Positions 1 through 12,559 of a stretch of DNA of 64,000 bases are shown piece after piece. The DNA comes from Populus alba. Taxonomy: Eukaryota; Streptophyta; Magnoliopsida; Malpighiales; Salicaceae. Each line of letters opens with the position of its first letter. The stretch's first letter is position 1. Under the pieces are notes generated by a model. The model searched no databases. It had not been told where the DNA came from and was given only the letters and a program-made list of their open reading frames with translations. The stretch is from NCBI RefSeq assembly GCF_005239225.2, contig NC_133297.1, forward strand, positions 18,836,147-18,900,146. Reading direction: 5' to 3'. The position numbers were made by a program, and so were the translations under genes.

Positions 1-301
1 AAAATCCTCGAATTCCATGACATCAAGAGTTACAATTTTCTCAAGAATCAACTGTGCAATTCTATTGCCAACCTTTTATCTCGAAATCAACATTAGAGTG
101 ATAACCACAAAAGGGCCTCTATAATAAGCATCTATGACACCAGCACCCACATCAGTCGAGTGCTTCCATGCTAATCCCGATTTGGTTTCTGAAACAACAA
201 AACTCAGTTTTAGAAACAAAACTAGACAATCGGTGAACATAAATTAAAAGATATGAAGTGAGATTTACCAATACGAGCATAAGTTCCTTAGGTACAACAT
301 T
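1..301 (-). pseudogene. dUTPase 3' end, copy 1 (broken)
   Basis: The minus strand reads as the C-terminal half of a plant dUTPase (dUTP to dUMP and pyrophosphate; keeps uracil out of DNA). The last exon runs from an acceptor-like CAG at 189-191 down to base 1. It contains the SGLAWKHS block, the nucleotide-binding GVIDAxYRGP motif and IAQLILEKI, but an indel after YRGP breaks the frame. A short upstream exon (about 268-301) matches the VPKGTYARI region with one base missing, followed by a donor GTAAAT. Everything upstream is replaced by satellite DNA. The final motif and stop codon would lie left of the window. It is a decayed gene fragment, one of three here; family identification is firm. 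Confidence 0.8.
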
Positions 302-954
302 GCTCAAATTTGTAGGTATAAGAGTTTTAATATTAAAAATATTATTATTTGGTTTATAAATATTTTTATTTTATGATCATTAATATTAAAAATATTATTA
401 TTTGTATTATAAATATATTTGTTTTTATTATAATTAATATTATTAATATCATAATTAAGAAATTTTGAAAATATATCATTCATTTTGAAAAACAACCATA
501 AATTTGATTTAAAGGGTAAAATTATTATTATTATTATTATTATAATTATTATTAAATTAATAAATTTGAAGAAAAATATTATTATTATCGAAGAAAAACA
601 ATAAGTTATATTTGAAGGGATTAAAAACTATAAAAATTTAGGTCAAAAAAGTTTAATATTATTATTAACTTGGATCTAGAAGGGCATGTCAGACCCAAGT
701 TGCTTGAAAGTGGCAGGGAGCAGACCGAAATCCCTTGTGTCTTGCAACCCTCCCTGGGTCAAGAGTCAAGCCCTAAGTTAATGGGTCCGCGTCAGGACCC
801 AATACTCTTGGGTCTTGTGTCTTCACTCAACTCTAATGGATTCAGAATGCAGTCACACCCAAGGCTTTTGGATTCGCCATTTAAGAGGAACCCAAAGTTC
901 TTGGGCCTGGTGTTATAGACGGATTCACTTAATCTTGAGTAAGTTTATTATTAA
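302..954. repeat. Unit of the ~730-bp satellite
   Basis: This stretch is one diverged unit of the same repeat that forms the array at 23631-26870. It has an AT-rich half made of ATT/AAT runs, then a GC-richer half with repeated 'agacccaag' and 'ttgggtctt' phrases (669-945). It directly joins a dUTPase fragment, as the big array does. It is interrupted at 955 by an LTR and resumes at 3297. No coding capacity is believable. Confidence 0.75.
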
Positions 955-3296
955 TGTTGCACGTGTGCGGCGTCACGGCGAAAACATCCACTCTCATATT
1001 TTTGTATTATCTAAAAATGTGGCAAATGTGTGGAGACAAGGAATTCTTGTCTTTTATTAGTGGAAAAATGGAATGGGAGTCGCCACCTATTATTTTGCTC
1101 ACTAAGAACCTTAACTGGTCTCAGAGATCGAGTATGGAGACTGGTTGCGTAAAGGGAAGGTATTAGCACCCCAAATACGCCCTACCTAAGGTAAGTTGCA
1201 TTGTTTTATTGTCTGATAAAATCTAAGGTTTTGTCGTGTTTTCTAGTTGTTGGTCCGTCTATGGTTTAAGAAAAGTCCTCCTCGGTAAGGAGATCCTTAT
1301 CTTATCAGGTAAAACCTAACTATTCTGACGTCAATAAAAGAATTTAATATTCAAAATACGTATTACGTATAAGGTCGTAACTCAGATATTAAAAGAAAAC
1401 AAAATAATTTTTTTTTGAAATTTTTTTTTAAAATATTGGCCTAGTACTCATGACTTTAATAAATTGGTTATTAAAGCCAAAATGCATGCTAATACAAATT
1501 TTTGAATCTTTGTTATATGAAAATATGATATGATTTTTTTATTATTATTTTTGAAAAACTAGGCCATATGCATGAAAACAAAATATTTTTTTATTTTTTT
1601 TTTTTAAATGTCTTGACGAAAACCAGTATTTTAATATGTTTGTATCTTTACAGTATAAAAATACAAGCCAGTATTGATTAAAATGTAGTAAAAATATTTA
1701 CGGAAAATCACAAATTTTTTGAAATAATTTTTAAAGAATTTATTTATTTTTTCTTTTTTTTTGTGGCTGGGCCAGGACCCGGCCCGACAAAAAACTGGGC
1801 CGAAATCATCCAAAAATAAAATCAGACCTACTTTCTACAAGGGTGGACTCAGCCCAACCATATGGAGCCCAGCCCGGAGGAACAATTGGCTGGTTAATTA
1901 TAATTAGTTGGTTACTGTACGCGGCACAGTAGCAAGCTAATAGTATTGCAGAACGTGAATTGCTCACGTACTGCATTCAAAGGAAAACAACAGAGAAGAG
2001 GGGACAGAGAACAGGAGAGGTACCTGGAATGAGTGATCGTGGTTGCTATCTCTGGTGATTGCTCACGGTGGCGCTGGGTGGCAACAGGCGGTGGCGTTGC
2101 GGTGGCTATTTTTTCTTTTTCTCCTCTACTTCCCCCTGCTTCTTCTTCCTCTGGCTTTTCGCTTATTCTACTGCTCCTCTAGTTTCTTTCCTTTCTCTCC
2201 TCTGGTGCTGGGGAAGGAGAAGCCAATGGTGATGCTGAGTTTCGTCTGCTGGTTTCTTGCTTCCTTGACCTTCTCTTCGTCTCTTTTCTTGTTACCGATT
2301 CCTTGTTCTGCTGCCTCTGGTTCTTGCGGATGGTGTTGTAGAAAGGTGAAGCTGATGGTGATGTTTTTTTTTTCTTATTTTTCTCTACTGGGTGGACGTT
2401 CTCACGCCGGGTTCTTCTTGCTTGGTCTGGCTCCTGTGTGATTTTCCAGACTTTATGCCCTCCTGTTGCCCCTGTTCCTCCTTTTTCTTGTTCGTTCTTC
2501 CTCTGTTTTTTTTTTTTTTTTTTTTTTGTGTTTTCCTTTCCCTTCTGCCTCCTGTCTCTATCGTCTGCCCTCTGTTTTTTTTCGTTCGTCTGTCTCTCCC
2601 CTCTTCTATCTGTCTCTCCTCCTGTGTTTCCTCACTGTCATCTCTCCGCTCTCGTTTCTTCTCTCCCCCTGTCTATCTCTCTTTTCGTTCTTTTCAAAAG
2701 ATTTCCCACCCTATGTTTCTATCTCCCTATGCTGCCCAGTTCTCCTTCATGTCTCCCTCTGTTTCTTTTTATTCTCCCTGTTCTCCTCCCTTCTCGTTCT
2801 TTTTTTTTTTTTCCTGTGTTTCTGCCTCTCCTTTTTCATCGTCTTTCTCTGGCTTTTATAAGCCAAAGAATGCCCTGCGTTGCAACGTTCGGCTTGGTAA
2901 CGGCATGTAGAGGAATAGTAGCCGTGATGAAGCATTCCCCATAATTGAAGCAATCTGCTGTTTTTGTTGCTGAAATGGCTCCACTGTCTGCTGAAACGGC
3001 TGTGAAGAAAGGTGATGAAATAGTGCTCTGAAACGGCGCCGTCTTCCTATCAAAATGGATATTTCTGATTTGGTCCTTGGATGTTCTTACAATTTTTTAA
3101 TCAAGCCCTCCGAATAAATTGTAATTGGATCCATTGATTTTAGTGCCTTTTCCGGTTTGATCTTTCATTTCAGATTGTTTCAATCAAGTCCCTAATTGAC
3201 CACCAAACTTCAATAATTATGCAATTAAGCCCCTAATTTGACCAAATCAACTCTTCAAAATTATAATTAGACCCCAAAACTTTAATTTCTTAATAT
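955..3296 (-). mobile_element. Family M solo LTR remnant (minus)
   Basis: This remnant is related to the solo LTR at 36960-39200 but inverted. It begins TGTTGC at 955 inside a satellite unit. It shares the family M conserved block (about 1078-1205, 'gagtcgccacc...cctacctaagg'). Its minus-strand TATA-like box (2853-2861) is followed, in element direction, by a very purine-rich leader, seen as C/T-rich on plus from about 2100 to 2860. A GGCGCCGT box sits at about 3035-3045. The outer end expected to read TGTCATAACC is missing; the satellite resumes at 3297. The open frames across the pyrimidine-rich stretch are low-complexity artefacts. Confidence 0.6.
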
Positions 3297-3397
3297 AAGT
3301 TTAATATTATTATTAATATCATAAATATTTTTAAATTCATTCATATTAATAAATTTGAAATAAATTTTATTACTATAAAAAAAACATATATATGATT
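3297..3397. repeat. Satellite unit, continuation
   Basis: It matches the 'aagtttaatattattattaat' to 'aaaaaaacat' part of the satellite units (compare about 24228-24320). So the LTR at 955-3296 interrupts a satellite unit, and the H element that starts at 3398 interrupts it again. Confidence 0.65.
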
Positions 3398-3989
3398 TGT
3401 AACGACCCGGCTTTTTCCAAGCCAAAATCGATGGATTTGTTTTTCATCATTCGGTCTCGGGATTTTTTTCACCGTATCATTCTTCAGATTTGTCATTGCA
3501 TTTTGTTCATTAACAAGACACAATCTACATAGGATAACATAAGTTATCGTTCCCATAAAATGAATTCTCATTACTTGTGCCCATAATATTATATTTCCAT
3601 ACTCATATGTTTACATTACATCGTATTGACATACTCATAAATTCACAATATTTTTCTAGTCTCGTTAACATCACGAGATCATACAAGAGTGTCAAGCAAC
3701 AAGTTACACAACTAGTACTTTCATTATCCTAACCTTATGTAATTTCCAAACATGACATCCTCATTAGATGAATACCTCATATGTATATTCATATACATTA
3801 TATCAACTTGTTCGCACATTTACATCCATGTTCCATTTCAATTTTTCATTATCAAACTTTACAAAAGGGGTCAGATGACTAATTTAGTGATTAACACGTC
3901 TGTTCATATAAAACTCATATCACTCATAACATGAATATATAGTTCTTTTCAAAATGTGTGAGATGCAAAATGGATTTCCCTACACACCA

Positions 3990-6370
3990 TGTTGGTATTG
4001 TCGCGCGGGGGCGACGTCGTCAGGCAACAGTGGAAGCTCTTGTCGTGCCTCTTGTGCGAGGTGTGTATGTTGGCAAGGTTTTTGAATTTAATCATAAAAT
4101 TATGATTAATGTTTAGGAGTCATCACCTAGTATTATGGTCACTAGGAACCTGTGGTCTGCGAGAGTTTGAGTAAGGGACTGGTTGTGCAAAGGGACACAT
4201 CACCCCTAGTGCACCCTACCTAAGGTAAGCTGCATTGTTGTTTGATTGTTTTTTTTTAGTCGGGTTTCTATTGGTCTTTTCTAAGGCTCAAGGCAGATCT
4301 CTCTTCATGAGAAAGTCTCTACCTTATTGGGTTAAATCATAACCGTTCTATAGCCTGAATTTTAGCATTGCATTTCTACACCTTGTATCTTTAATACATG
4401 AGGGTGTACTTTATCGTGTAATTTTACAACCCACAAATATTAAAGTCTACATCTCGATCCTAAAAAATTAAAAAAAAAAAATTTTTGACATGTTGACCAA
4501 ATCCTAATGGATAATATCATAAACTATTTGATATCCATTTTTGGATTTAAAAAAAAATATGAAAAAGATGCAATTTTTGTTTTTTTTTTTTATGAAAAAT
4601 ATGCTTACAAAAATTTCAGGATTTGGCCATATGCAACCAAATATTTTTTTTAAAATGTTTTGAATTTTTTTTTAAAATATTTTGGAGAAAACCGGGTATT
4701 TTAATACCGGATTTGTATTTTACAGTGTAAATATACAACCCGATATTATGCAAAATTGGTAGAAAAATATGCGAGAAAATCACAATTTTTTTTTTGAAAT
4801 GATTTTGGAATTTTTTTTAAAAAAAATTTTATAATACACACACACACACATATATAAAATTCACGTCCTACATGAACAATAGGACGTGAATTATAATTCA
4901 CGCCTACTGTTCACGCAGTGAACAATTAGGGAAGGGAAGAAGAAGAAGGGAGGACAACTTGGCGTGGTGGTGGCTACCGTCACTGGTCTGGCTGAGGACG
5001 GTGGAAGAGTTGGTGACCAGCGGTTGGAGCTGGTTGCAGGTCACAACGGGAAGAAGAAAACGTTGCAGAGGAGAGAGAAACGCTGGAAGGAGAAGAGAAA
5101 GAAGGTCATAGTGGCTGCTTAGTGGCCGGTTGGTGGTTGCATTGGCTTCCTGTGGTGGAGCTGATGGTGGGAAGACCGGTGATGAGGGAGGTGGTGGCTG
5201 AAGGCCACGGTGGAGGGAGAAAGAAAGAAGAAATGTGCAGAAACTGGAAGAAAAATTGGTTTTTTGGCTGACTTTGGACCTGATTTTCTCCTCCCTCAGG
5301 TCATCAAATCCGCCTCTATTTATAGGCGGTGGAAGAGGGCAATCTTTTCTACTTTGGGAAAACATTTCAGCCCTTGATTCAGTTGGGAAGGATCCCAACT
5401 GTTGCCTCAAAGTAGGCATGGTGCACTGTCAAAACTACAGAAACGGCTGGCTGAGTTGGCATGTTTAAGCCAGCGTCGGCGCCGTCTCGTTGCCATTCAA
5501 CTGTTTACTTGAAACTGTAGAGAAACTGCAGGGGATCATTGACATGCAAGATTTGTCAAATTTGGTGGTTGGTAGATACATTAAATGCAGCTGCAACGTA
5601 GGTAACCGGACCAGCTTTTTTTAAAAAAAATGAAGAAGATAATAAACAGTTTTTTGGCCAAATTGCATTTCAGTCCTCCATCTGTCAATTTCTTTCAATG
5701 GAACCCATAATTGACCCTAAACTTTTTGTTTAATGCAATTAGAGCCCTATGAAATTACTGTTTGATCCTCAGATTTACGAGTCTTTTGCAATATGGTCCT
5801 TGGTCTCAGAATTTATTAATTTAACCCCTAATTGACCATTAAACTTTCAATATCTTTCAATTTGACCCCTAATTTCAACCAATTAACTTGGTAAAAATTA
5901 AATTTGGTCTCTTAAAATTTCAATATTCTCAATTAACCCCAAATTAGGCTCCCAAACTTAATGTTTCACCAATTAAGCACCAAATAAAATTAATTTGACC
6001 TATTTAAGTATAATTAAGTCCTTGCATTTAATTAAATCCTTCAATAGGGCCCAAATTAATTCTTAAACATAATTAAAATTTAATTTGGCCCATGATTAAA
6101 TCAAATTGGCCTATTAAAAATTTAATTATGTCATTGAACTTAATTTTTATGCAAATTCGTCCAATAATCATTTAATTTGACCTTGAATTTGCATTTTTTC
6201 TCCATTTTTGGGCATAATGGGGTACAATTAGGCCTTGAATTTTCTTCAAAAATTACAGCTTGATTTCCTAACCTACTTTCTCCACATTGCCAGCCTTTAT
6301 TTTATTTTTTTATTTTTATTTTGAAAAACAAATTGATTTTTGGGGAATAACCCAGAATTGGGTTATGACA
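3990..6370 (-). mobile_element. Family M solo LTR (minus) nested in H
   Basis: It runs from TGTTGG at 3990 to TGACA at 6370. In element direction it begins TGTCATAACCCA, as the M LTR at 36960 begins TGTCATAACCCC. It shares the conserved block (about 4117-4240), a TATA-like box (about 5315-5325, minus), a GGCGCCGTC box (about 5478) and the long stretch of 'accaaattgaaaa'-like phrases (5640-6260). A clear 5-bp target duplication was not found, so the ends are good to a few bases only. Confidence 0.6.
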
Positions 6371-6719
6371 GATATGATATCCCTATTACAACACAAGATG
6401 ATTCCAAGAATTATAGGAAATTTAAAGAAATATAATAAAACAATATTAGCGTTACATTTCATTCATGGACCAAAAGAGCGTAGTTCTATCATTTCTCCTT
6501 ACTTATATAAATACCACCGCTAATAATTCATCAATTACCAAGGCTAATTACAATACTGAAACCTCATCATTCGTCTCGAATATAGTTAGCCGAACTAATG
6601 TTATTCTCTGTTTAAAGCATAATAATCGTAGTTCTTTCATATACTTAGAATATACCAAACATAGTATACATGAATGCATCAATTCTTGAAACTAACTCCT
6701 AACTCTTAAATCCAGCTAT

Positions 6720-7410
6720 CCTCTTAGGATGCCATTAGTCAAACCCAATCGTTTATTCATCTCATTCATCCACTTAGAATGCTTTTAGCCGAAGCTAGCC
6801 ATTTAGTCATCGTAGTCATTCACTTAGAGAGCCCTTAGCTGAAGCTAATAATTTATTTATCATGGTCATCCGCTTAGGGTGCCACTAACCGAAACTAAAC
6901 ATTTGTTCATCCCGGATGCCATTAGCCGAAGCTAATCAATCATTTTTTTTCAGTCACCCAATCGGATGCCATTAGCCGAATCTAATCAATTATTTATCCC
7001 CGTCATCCATTGGGATGCCATTAGCCAAAGCTAATCAATCATTTGTTTCGGTCATCCAATCGGATGCCATTAGTCGAAGCTAATCAATTATTTGTCTTGA
7101 TCATCCATTCGGATGCCATTAGCAGAAGCTAATCAATAATTTTTTTTCAGTCATCCAATCAGATGCTATTAGCCGAAGCTAATCAATTATTTGTCCTAGT
7201 CATCCATTTAGATGTCATTTGCCGAAGCTAATCAATAATTTTTTTCCCGGTCATCCAATTGGATGCCATTAGCCGAAGCTAATCAATCATTTTTTTCATC
7301 CCCATTAGGCTAATCATCTTTTTTTTTTCCGGTTCAGGATGCCATTAACCGCAGCTAATCAATGATTTATCCCAATCATCCATTTGGATGCCATTAGCCA
7401 AAGCTAATCA
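6720..7410. repeat. Hairpin-unit array A1, ~50-bp period
   Basis: There are about 14 tandem units of roughly 50 bp, consensus 'ggatgccattagccgaagctaatcaat' plus a variable 'catttatcccggtcatcca' part. The core ATTAGCCGAAGCTAAT is a perfect dyad: a 6-bp stem around a 4-base loop. Loops vary (CGAA, CAAA, CTGA) while the stem is mostly kept. Related arrays lie at 10530-10960 (inverted), 16505-16930 and 33990-34125. Confidence 0.85.
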
Positions 7411-7429
7411 TCAACAAATTAAACATTCC

Positions 7430-8090
7430 ATATGTGGTTTATGAATCACTATAATATGGTAATATCCTTTGAATCGCTCATTCACGCGACATAATAGCAA
7501 ACCCTTTGTGATACTTATACACGCGTTCCATAATAGTTTAACATATAATAAACACGATAATAGACCCTTTGTAATACACAAACAAAACATTCCATAATAG
7601 TTTAGCATTCATTAACAAAACAGTACACCCTTCGTATTACTCATCCAACCATTCACGACTATTAATGTTGAATACAATACAACAATAGATCCCTCATAAT
7701 AAGTATACAACCATCCGTGATAATTAACATTCAGTATAATACAATGGTAGATCTTTCGTAAAACTCATACAAGAATTCATGAAAATTTCATTCAATATAA
7801 TACATCGATAGATCTTTTGTAATACCCATACAACCATTCTTCACAATTATATTCAATAAGATACAATAGTAGATTCTTCATAATATTCATACAACCATTC
7901 GTTACAATTACATTTAATAAGACACAATAGTAGATCTTTCGTAATACTCATACAATCATTCGTCATAATTACATTCAATAAAATACAATAGTAGATCCTT
8001 CATAATACTAATACAATCAATTGTCACAATTACATTAAATAAAATACAACAATAGATCCTTTATAATACTCATACTACCATTCATTAGTA
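7430..8090. repeat. Direct tandem repeats, ~62-bp period
   Basis: About ten diverged units contain 'agatcctttcgtaatactca' and 'caaccattcgt..aattacattcaata'. They directly follow the hairpin array inside the same element. I see no dyad symmetry in these units. Confidence 0.75.
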
Positions 8091-9714
8091 GCCCAAATTC
8101 ATAATAGCCCATCAACATCTCATAGTCGGTTTAATATTCATCACATCACAATAATATATTCACCTCTAACAGGTCATTTCAGAACATTAACATTTCCTTC
8201 ATTTTTTCAACATTCAACAAGAAGCTTTTTGAAAGTGTTTGGGCCACGCTTGGTAGCTAGAGCCAACAACGTTGGGTCCCTATAAACCCCCGGTTATAAT
8301 TTTTCTAGGTATTTAAAAGATGAGAAATTTAACCAATAGTAAAATGGGTTAAATTAAATTAAAGAAACCTAAATCAAGATAAAAATAGTGAAATTAATGA
8401 AATGAAAAGTGAATATAGTACTAAATTATTGAAAAGAAAAACATTTGTGAGGACAAAATGATTACGTAAGATTAAGAGAAGTCAATATTCAAATAACAGA
8501 AGGTTGGGAGTTTATGTACAAATGATAAAAAAGGGTGGGGATAAATGTGCAATTAACAACATGTAAGAACTATAAATATCATTCTATTTTCTCTCTTGAA
8601 GGGACTGGTAAGAGTAAGAGAGAGGCTGAAGAGAAGACATATTGATGGCAGAACATCCGACAGCCTCCACCTTCCACCGTTGGATTAGAACGATATTCAG
8701 ATATGTTATTCTCATCCATGTTGTATACATTTTCACTGGAGGGATTTTCTATATCAGTCCCTGTTTGAGAGATATCAAGGGGGGAATATCTGGGAAAATA
8801 CACTTCTGGACAGTCTTCTTTGCTGTCTTTTTTCTCCTTTGGCCACCGTTGGATTAGGCTATAATTTGGATATGTTATTCTTCCTAATCCTGTCTAGATT
8901 CTGAAAGGTGGAGATTGGAAACAAACATTTGGTATAGAAGTTGTGTACCTTGCACAGTAGATCTGCAAGTTTGAGGTCAGTTCAGTTAAACCCATATTTC
9001 TGGAAATTTCACCATTTGATGAAGTTAATATTTGGATATGTTATACTCATAATAATGAATTATAATTTGACAGTATGGATTGTTTGTAATATTATTTGTT
9101 TGTTATTTATGGTTGATTGAAACTATTGTTAAGGATTGTGTTTAGAAGAATATTGTTCGGAAAGTTTGTAAAATCGATAAGAATGTTTTATTTTGACGTT
9201 AAGAGAGTAGATTGAAATAAATAAGATAAATTGGCTCTTATAAAGATATTTTTTTGACACTCTTAAACGATATGTGATATGGCCAAGGGTTGAGATAAAA
9301 GAGAAAAAGTTAAATTGTGGATGTTGTGTGTAAATAGAAAGGTTGATGAATCTAGACAAATTCGTCTCCTAACTTTTAGAGAGAATTCGAGTGGGAGGAT
9401 GAGAGAATTAGGATCAAGTTTCTTCATTGTAATTGTAGTTTTGGATGTTAGCTAACTAAGAAAAATTGGTCTTGCTCAATATGAAGCTGCAGAACCCCAG
9501 CTATGGGTCATCAACCGAGATTGGGTCCTGACAGACCCTATAGGGTAGTGTTTATTGATAAGCAATTTTGACTATCTCAGAGGCAGAACTGGGTTCTCCT
9601 TCCTTTAAAGAACTTGTAGCCTCGTGTATTAGCTTTCCAACGAGACTAATCTCGCTTGAAATAGAATTTTATAACTCTAGATATAGTTAAAAATCTGATG
9701 AGTATTTAGATACT

Positions 9715-10010
9715 AACAATTGGACAGTAACAGTTCAATGTGTAGACAGTAACAGTTCAATGTGTAGACAGTAACAATTCAAATATCTAGACAGTAACAG
9801 TTCAAAGTTAGACAGTAACAGTTGGACAGTAACAATTCAAAAGTGTAGACAGTAACAGTTTAAATATCTAGACAATAACAATTCAAAAGTTGGATAGTAA
9901 CAGTTGAATGTGTAGACAGTGACAGTTCAATATCTAGACAGTAACAGTTGGATAGTAAAAATTGAAAATTGGACAGTAACAATTCAAAGTTAAATAATAA
10001 CAGTAGACTT
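9715..10010. repeat. Short tandem repeats 'gacagtaacagttcaa'
   Basis: There are about a dozen irregular copies of a 15-26 bp unit ('agacagtaacagttcaatgtgt', 'ttggacagtaacaattcaaa'). They lie in the middle of the H solo LTR and show no dyad. Confidence 0.85.
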
Positions 10011-10529
10011 TCACGTGAATACTATATAAAAGAATTGAGTCATACGAACACTTGCACATTGAGATACTAACTCTGAAAATATACATGATATATGTATGCA
10101 TGTTATTATGAGGAAATGAACATGCATAGAAAGTAACATATGAGTAATGGATGAATATGGATTCTCTCTAATATCGGCCTGAAGGAATGATACTATAGTT
10201 GGATAAAGGATGACAACATTAATAGGTGTAATGAGAAAAACATAAGATATAAAGAAAGAAATAATTGAAAGAAAGATTTATTAGCTATTGATATAATTAT
10301 TATAAAACATATCCTTGAATGAGGAAAATTTATGAGATAAGTCTGTGACTGTAGGAAGGACCACCGATGTGGTGCAACATCAGCAACAGGGGAGCACGAG
10401 TAAAGCTTCTACTGCAGGTAGGTGACTTTCACCTTCCTTTTAAATAATGTTGAATAATGAAAATACTTTATCATGAATGTTACTGTATTGTGTTAATTCA
10501 AATACAAGACTGTCAAATGCTTAAATACA

Positions 10530-10960
10530 AACAATTGATTAACTTCGGCTAATGGCATTCGAAGGGATTACCGGGACAAACGAATGATTAGCTTTGACTA
10601 ATTGCATCTGAAGGGATGGCTGAGACAAATGAATGAGTACCTTTGGCTAATTGCATCTGAAGGGATGACTGGGACAAATAATTGATTAGCTTTGGTTAAT
10701 GGCATTCGAATAAATGACCGAGACAAATGAATGATTAGTTTTGGCTAATGGCATCCGAATGGATGACCGGGACAAATGAATGATTAACTTTGGCTAATTG
10801 CATCTGAAGGGATGACTGGGACAAATAATTGATTAGCTTTGGCTAATGGCATTCAAATGAATGACCGAGACAAATGAATGATTAGTTTTGGCTAATGGCA
10901 TCTGAATGGATGACCGGGACAAATGGTTGATTAGCTTTGGCTAATGACATTCGAAGGGGA
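10530..10960. repeat. Hairpin-unit array A2, ~50-bp period
   Basis: There are nine units of 'gattagctttggctaatggcatccgaatggatgaccgggacaaatgaat' type. This is the reverse complement of array A1, as expected because this H copy has the opposite orientation. The ATTAGCTTTGGCTAAT dyad is present in most units; some show one-sided changes (gactaattgc). Confidence 0.85.
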
Positions 10961-11627
10961 TGGCCGGAGTGAGTGAACAGTTAACCTCGACAAATGATGT
11001 CTTAAAAGAATGGTCGGATCTAAGATTATGGTTGATTGTAAGAATTGGTGCATATATATGTACTGCAAGTTGTGTATACCAAGAACATGAAGGAACTACA
11101 AATGTCACGCTTTAAACATAGATAATGTTAATGCTTCATTAAACTGCCATACCGTTTTCTTAATATTATTATTATTAAGTAATTGCATTCTTGTAAATGT
11201 TTTGTACTTCAGTAGGGACGTCATACCAATAAGGTGCCTAGAAAACCCAATACACGGGAACCTACTTTCGCAAGGAATCATGTAGTTGCATTCTAAATCA
11301 TGATGTATTTTATATGAATCAATGTACTGAATGTATAACTATTATTAGATCCTTTTACATTAAATTCGGATGACTATTTGTAGGATAGAATACAAACTCA
11401 TGTCTATGCATGTATATTTTAAATGCGAACTTCTAATCATGCAAACATAATATTATGAGTTTATGTAAGATTCACTTTTAACTGAAATGTTGATTGTTGT
11501 TGATGTATGGATTGTATATTGATGATGTGAAGGGAATATGTCCACCGATTACTGACACGATGTGTGTCAAGTACAAAAAAAAAATTGTTGTTGTTTTGGG
11601 CTTGAAAAGCCGGGTTGTTTCAGTCCC

Positions 11628-11925
11628 GCTGCCATGCCAGACCCAGAAACTTTTGACAGAGAAGACAATGCCCTCAGCCGCAATTCTTGACTAAAAACAC
11701 GGCAGAGAAATGCCTCACAGGGTGCTACAATGTTGTCCATAATGAAAATAATCTATGCCTATACTATCGTCCACAATGAAATGTGTCTGTGTCCACTCCC
11801 ACACATTTTGAAAGAGCCTATAGTAAACTCAAATAGTGCAATCCACAATGAAATCAATCACTTTCCACAATGATTCGAAATAGTGCAATCCACATGCTAA
11901 ATCAATTCTATGTTTTTTTTCATAG
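11628..11925. other. Unclassified H-flanking DNA
   Basis: No gene is seen. A phrase 'caatccacaatgaaat' recurs three to four times between 11735 and 11910. It probably belongs to the element interrupted at 8280. Confidence 0.4.
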
Positions 11926-12195
11926 TAATAAAATTTGGATTGTTTGAGCTTTCTATGATTTGTAATATTTTTTCATAAATATTTCTGTTTCTTGGTGTTT
12001 AAATTTAGCAAACAGATGGTGGACTAAGCAATAAAAGTTTTGGATTTGGTGAAGGAATTCCTTTTGTTAATGAAGACACGGTTGCTTTATGGTTTCATTT
12101 CCTTTTTTATCTTTTTATATATAGCCTTTTGTTAACAAGGCTATATATATATTATTGTTGTTTGCATTGATCAAATCACACTATCTTGTTGCTTA
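11926..12195 (+). repeat. Inverted copy of the dUTPase 3' flank
   Basis: The reverse complement of 23205-23470 is recognisable: 'gtttgagctttc', 'tttcttggtgtttaaatttagc', 'cagatggtggacta', 'aatgaagacac', 'ggtttcatttcct', 'tatagccttttgttaac'. It begins almost exactly at the dUTPase stop codon, so only the 3' untranslated and downstream part is here. It is the outer part of the left arm of a diverged inverted duplication around the GH17 gene. Confidence 0.75.
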
Positions 12196-12332
12196 ACCTC
12201 CAGCATTACTCAGTTGTAAGAAACTTTACCAACTAATTTACAAATACATGGAGGATAGGTTGTTCTAGCAAAAAATACTGTATGAACATTTCCTTGCAAG
12301 CTTACACACACACACTGAATCTCCCTAATTTA

Positions 12333-12512
12333 CTAGTAAAAAGATGATGGCTTCACCACTTTAAGTGAGAAAGAGAATGGCATAATGCATCCATCACCTC
12401 CAAAAGGCTCTGTACATGGGTCCTCACTAGGGCAAGTGCAAGCATTATAGCCCGTAGTACCGAAATAAAAGAACATTACACAGCTGTAGTTTATGCGCAA
12501 ATGCAGTAACAT
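12333..12512 (-). CDS. Small Cys-rich reading frame, doubtful
   Basis: An ATG-to-TAG frame of 59 residues has five cysteines in its middle: one at residue 11, C-x-C at 25-27, then 33 and 42, inside a Gly/Pro/Glu/Asp-rich segment. The N terminus is hydrophobic but not a clean signal peptide. I do not recognise the family. It lies in the left arm of the inverted duplication, at the place where the opposite arm carries the GH17 gene. It could be a last exon of a lost gene or chance. Confidence 0.2.
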   Translation of the reverse strand: MLLHLRINYSCVMFFYFGTTGYNACTCPSEDPCTEPFGGDGCIMPFSFSLKVVKPSSFY

Positions 12513-12559
12513 GAAGTTTGATAGAAGAGATTCTTGGCATAAGAGATGCTATTGTGTTT

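Larger units (their letters stand above)
3398..8280 (-). mobile_element. Family H LTR-like element (minus), interrupted
   Basis: It starts TGTAACGACCCGGC, the inverse of the end of the H solo LTR at 8281-11622 (GCCGGGTTGTTTCA). A directly oriented relative begins near 15915: the stretch 3600-3880 matches 15920-16190. It has no coding region. It carries the inserted M LTR (3990-6370), a hairpin-unit array (6720-7410) and a ~62-bp direct-repeat array (7430-8090). Its right terminus is not visible because another H element is inserted at 8281; the rest may continue at 11623. TG...CA ends and the other H copies make an LTR the best reading, but no internal retrotransposon domain is attached. Confidence 0.5.
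8281..11622 (+). mobile_element. Family H solo LTR with 5-bp target duplication
   Basis: The 5-bp target duplication GTCCC flanks it at 8276-8280 and 11623-11627. The right end is GCCGGGTTGTTTCA. The left end is TATAAACCCCCGG, a probable TG to TA change of the usual terminus. It is 3342 bp long with no coding region. A TATA-like box (ctataaatat, about 8571) lies about 290 bp in. Then come a 'gtagcctcgtgtattagctt' block (about 9628) shared with other H copies, a short-repeat tract (9715-10010), and a CAGGTAGGTGA stretch (about 10415). The hairpin array (10530-10960) follows. It is an LTR without internal region, so most likely a product of LTR-LTR recombination. Confidence 0.75.

Noticed and set aside
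2043..2953. Several overlapping frames rich in Phe/Leu/Ser
   Set aside because: They follow from a C/T-rich LTR leader; frames are open in all three phases and show no domain.
6720..7410. CRISPR-like array of regular repeats with short dyads
   Set aside because: The genome is a plant nuclear one, 'spacers' are themselves repeats, and the units lie in an LTR.
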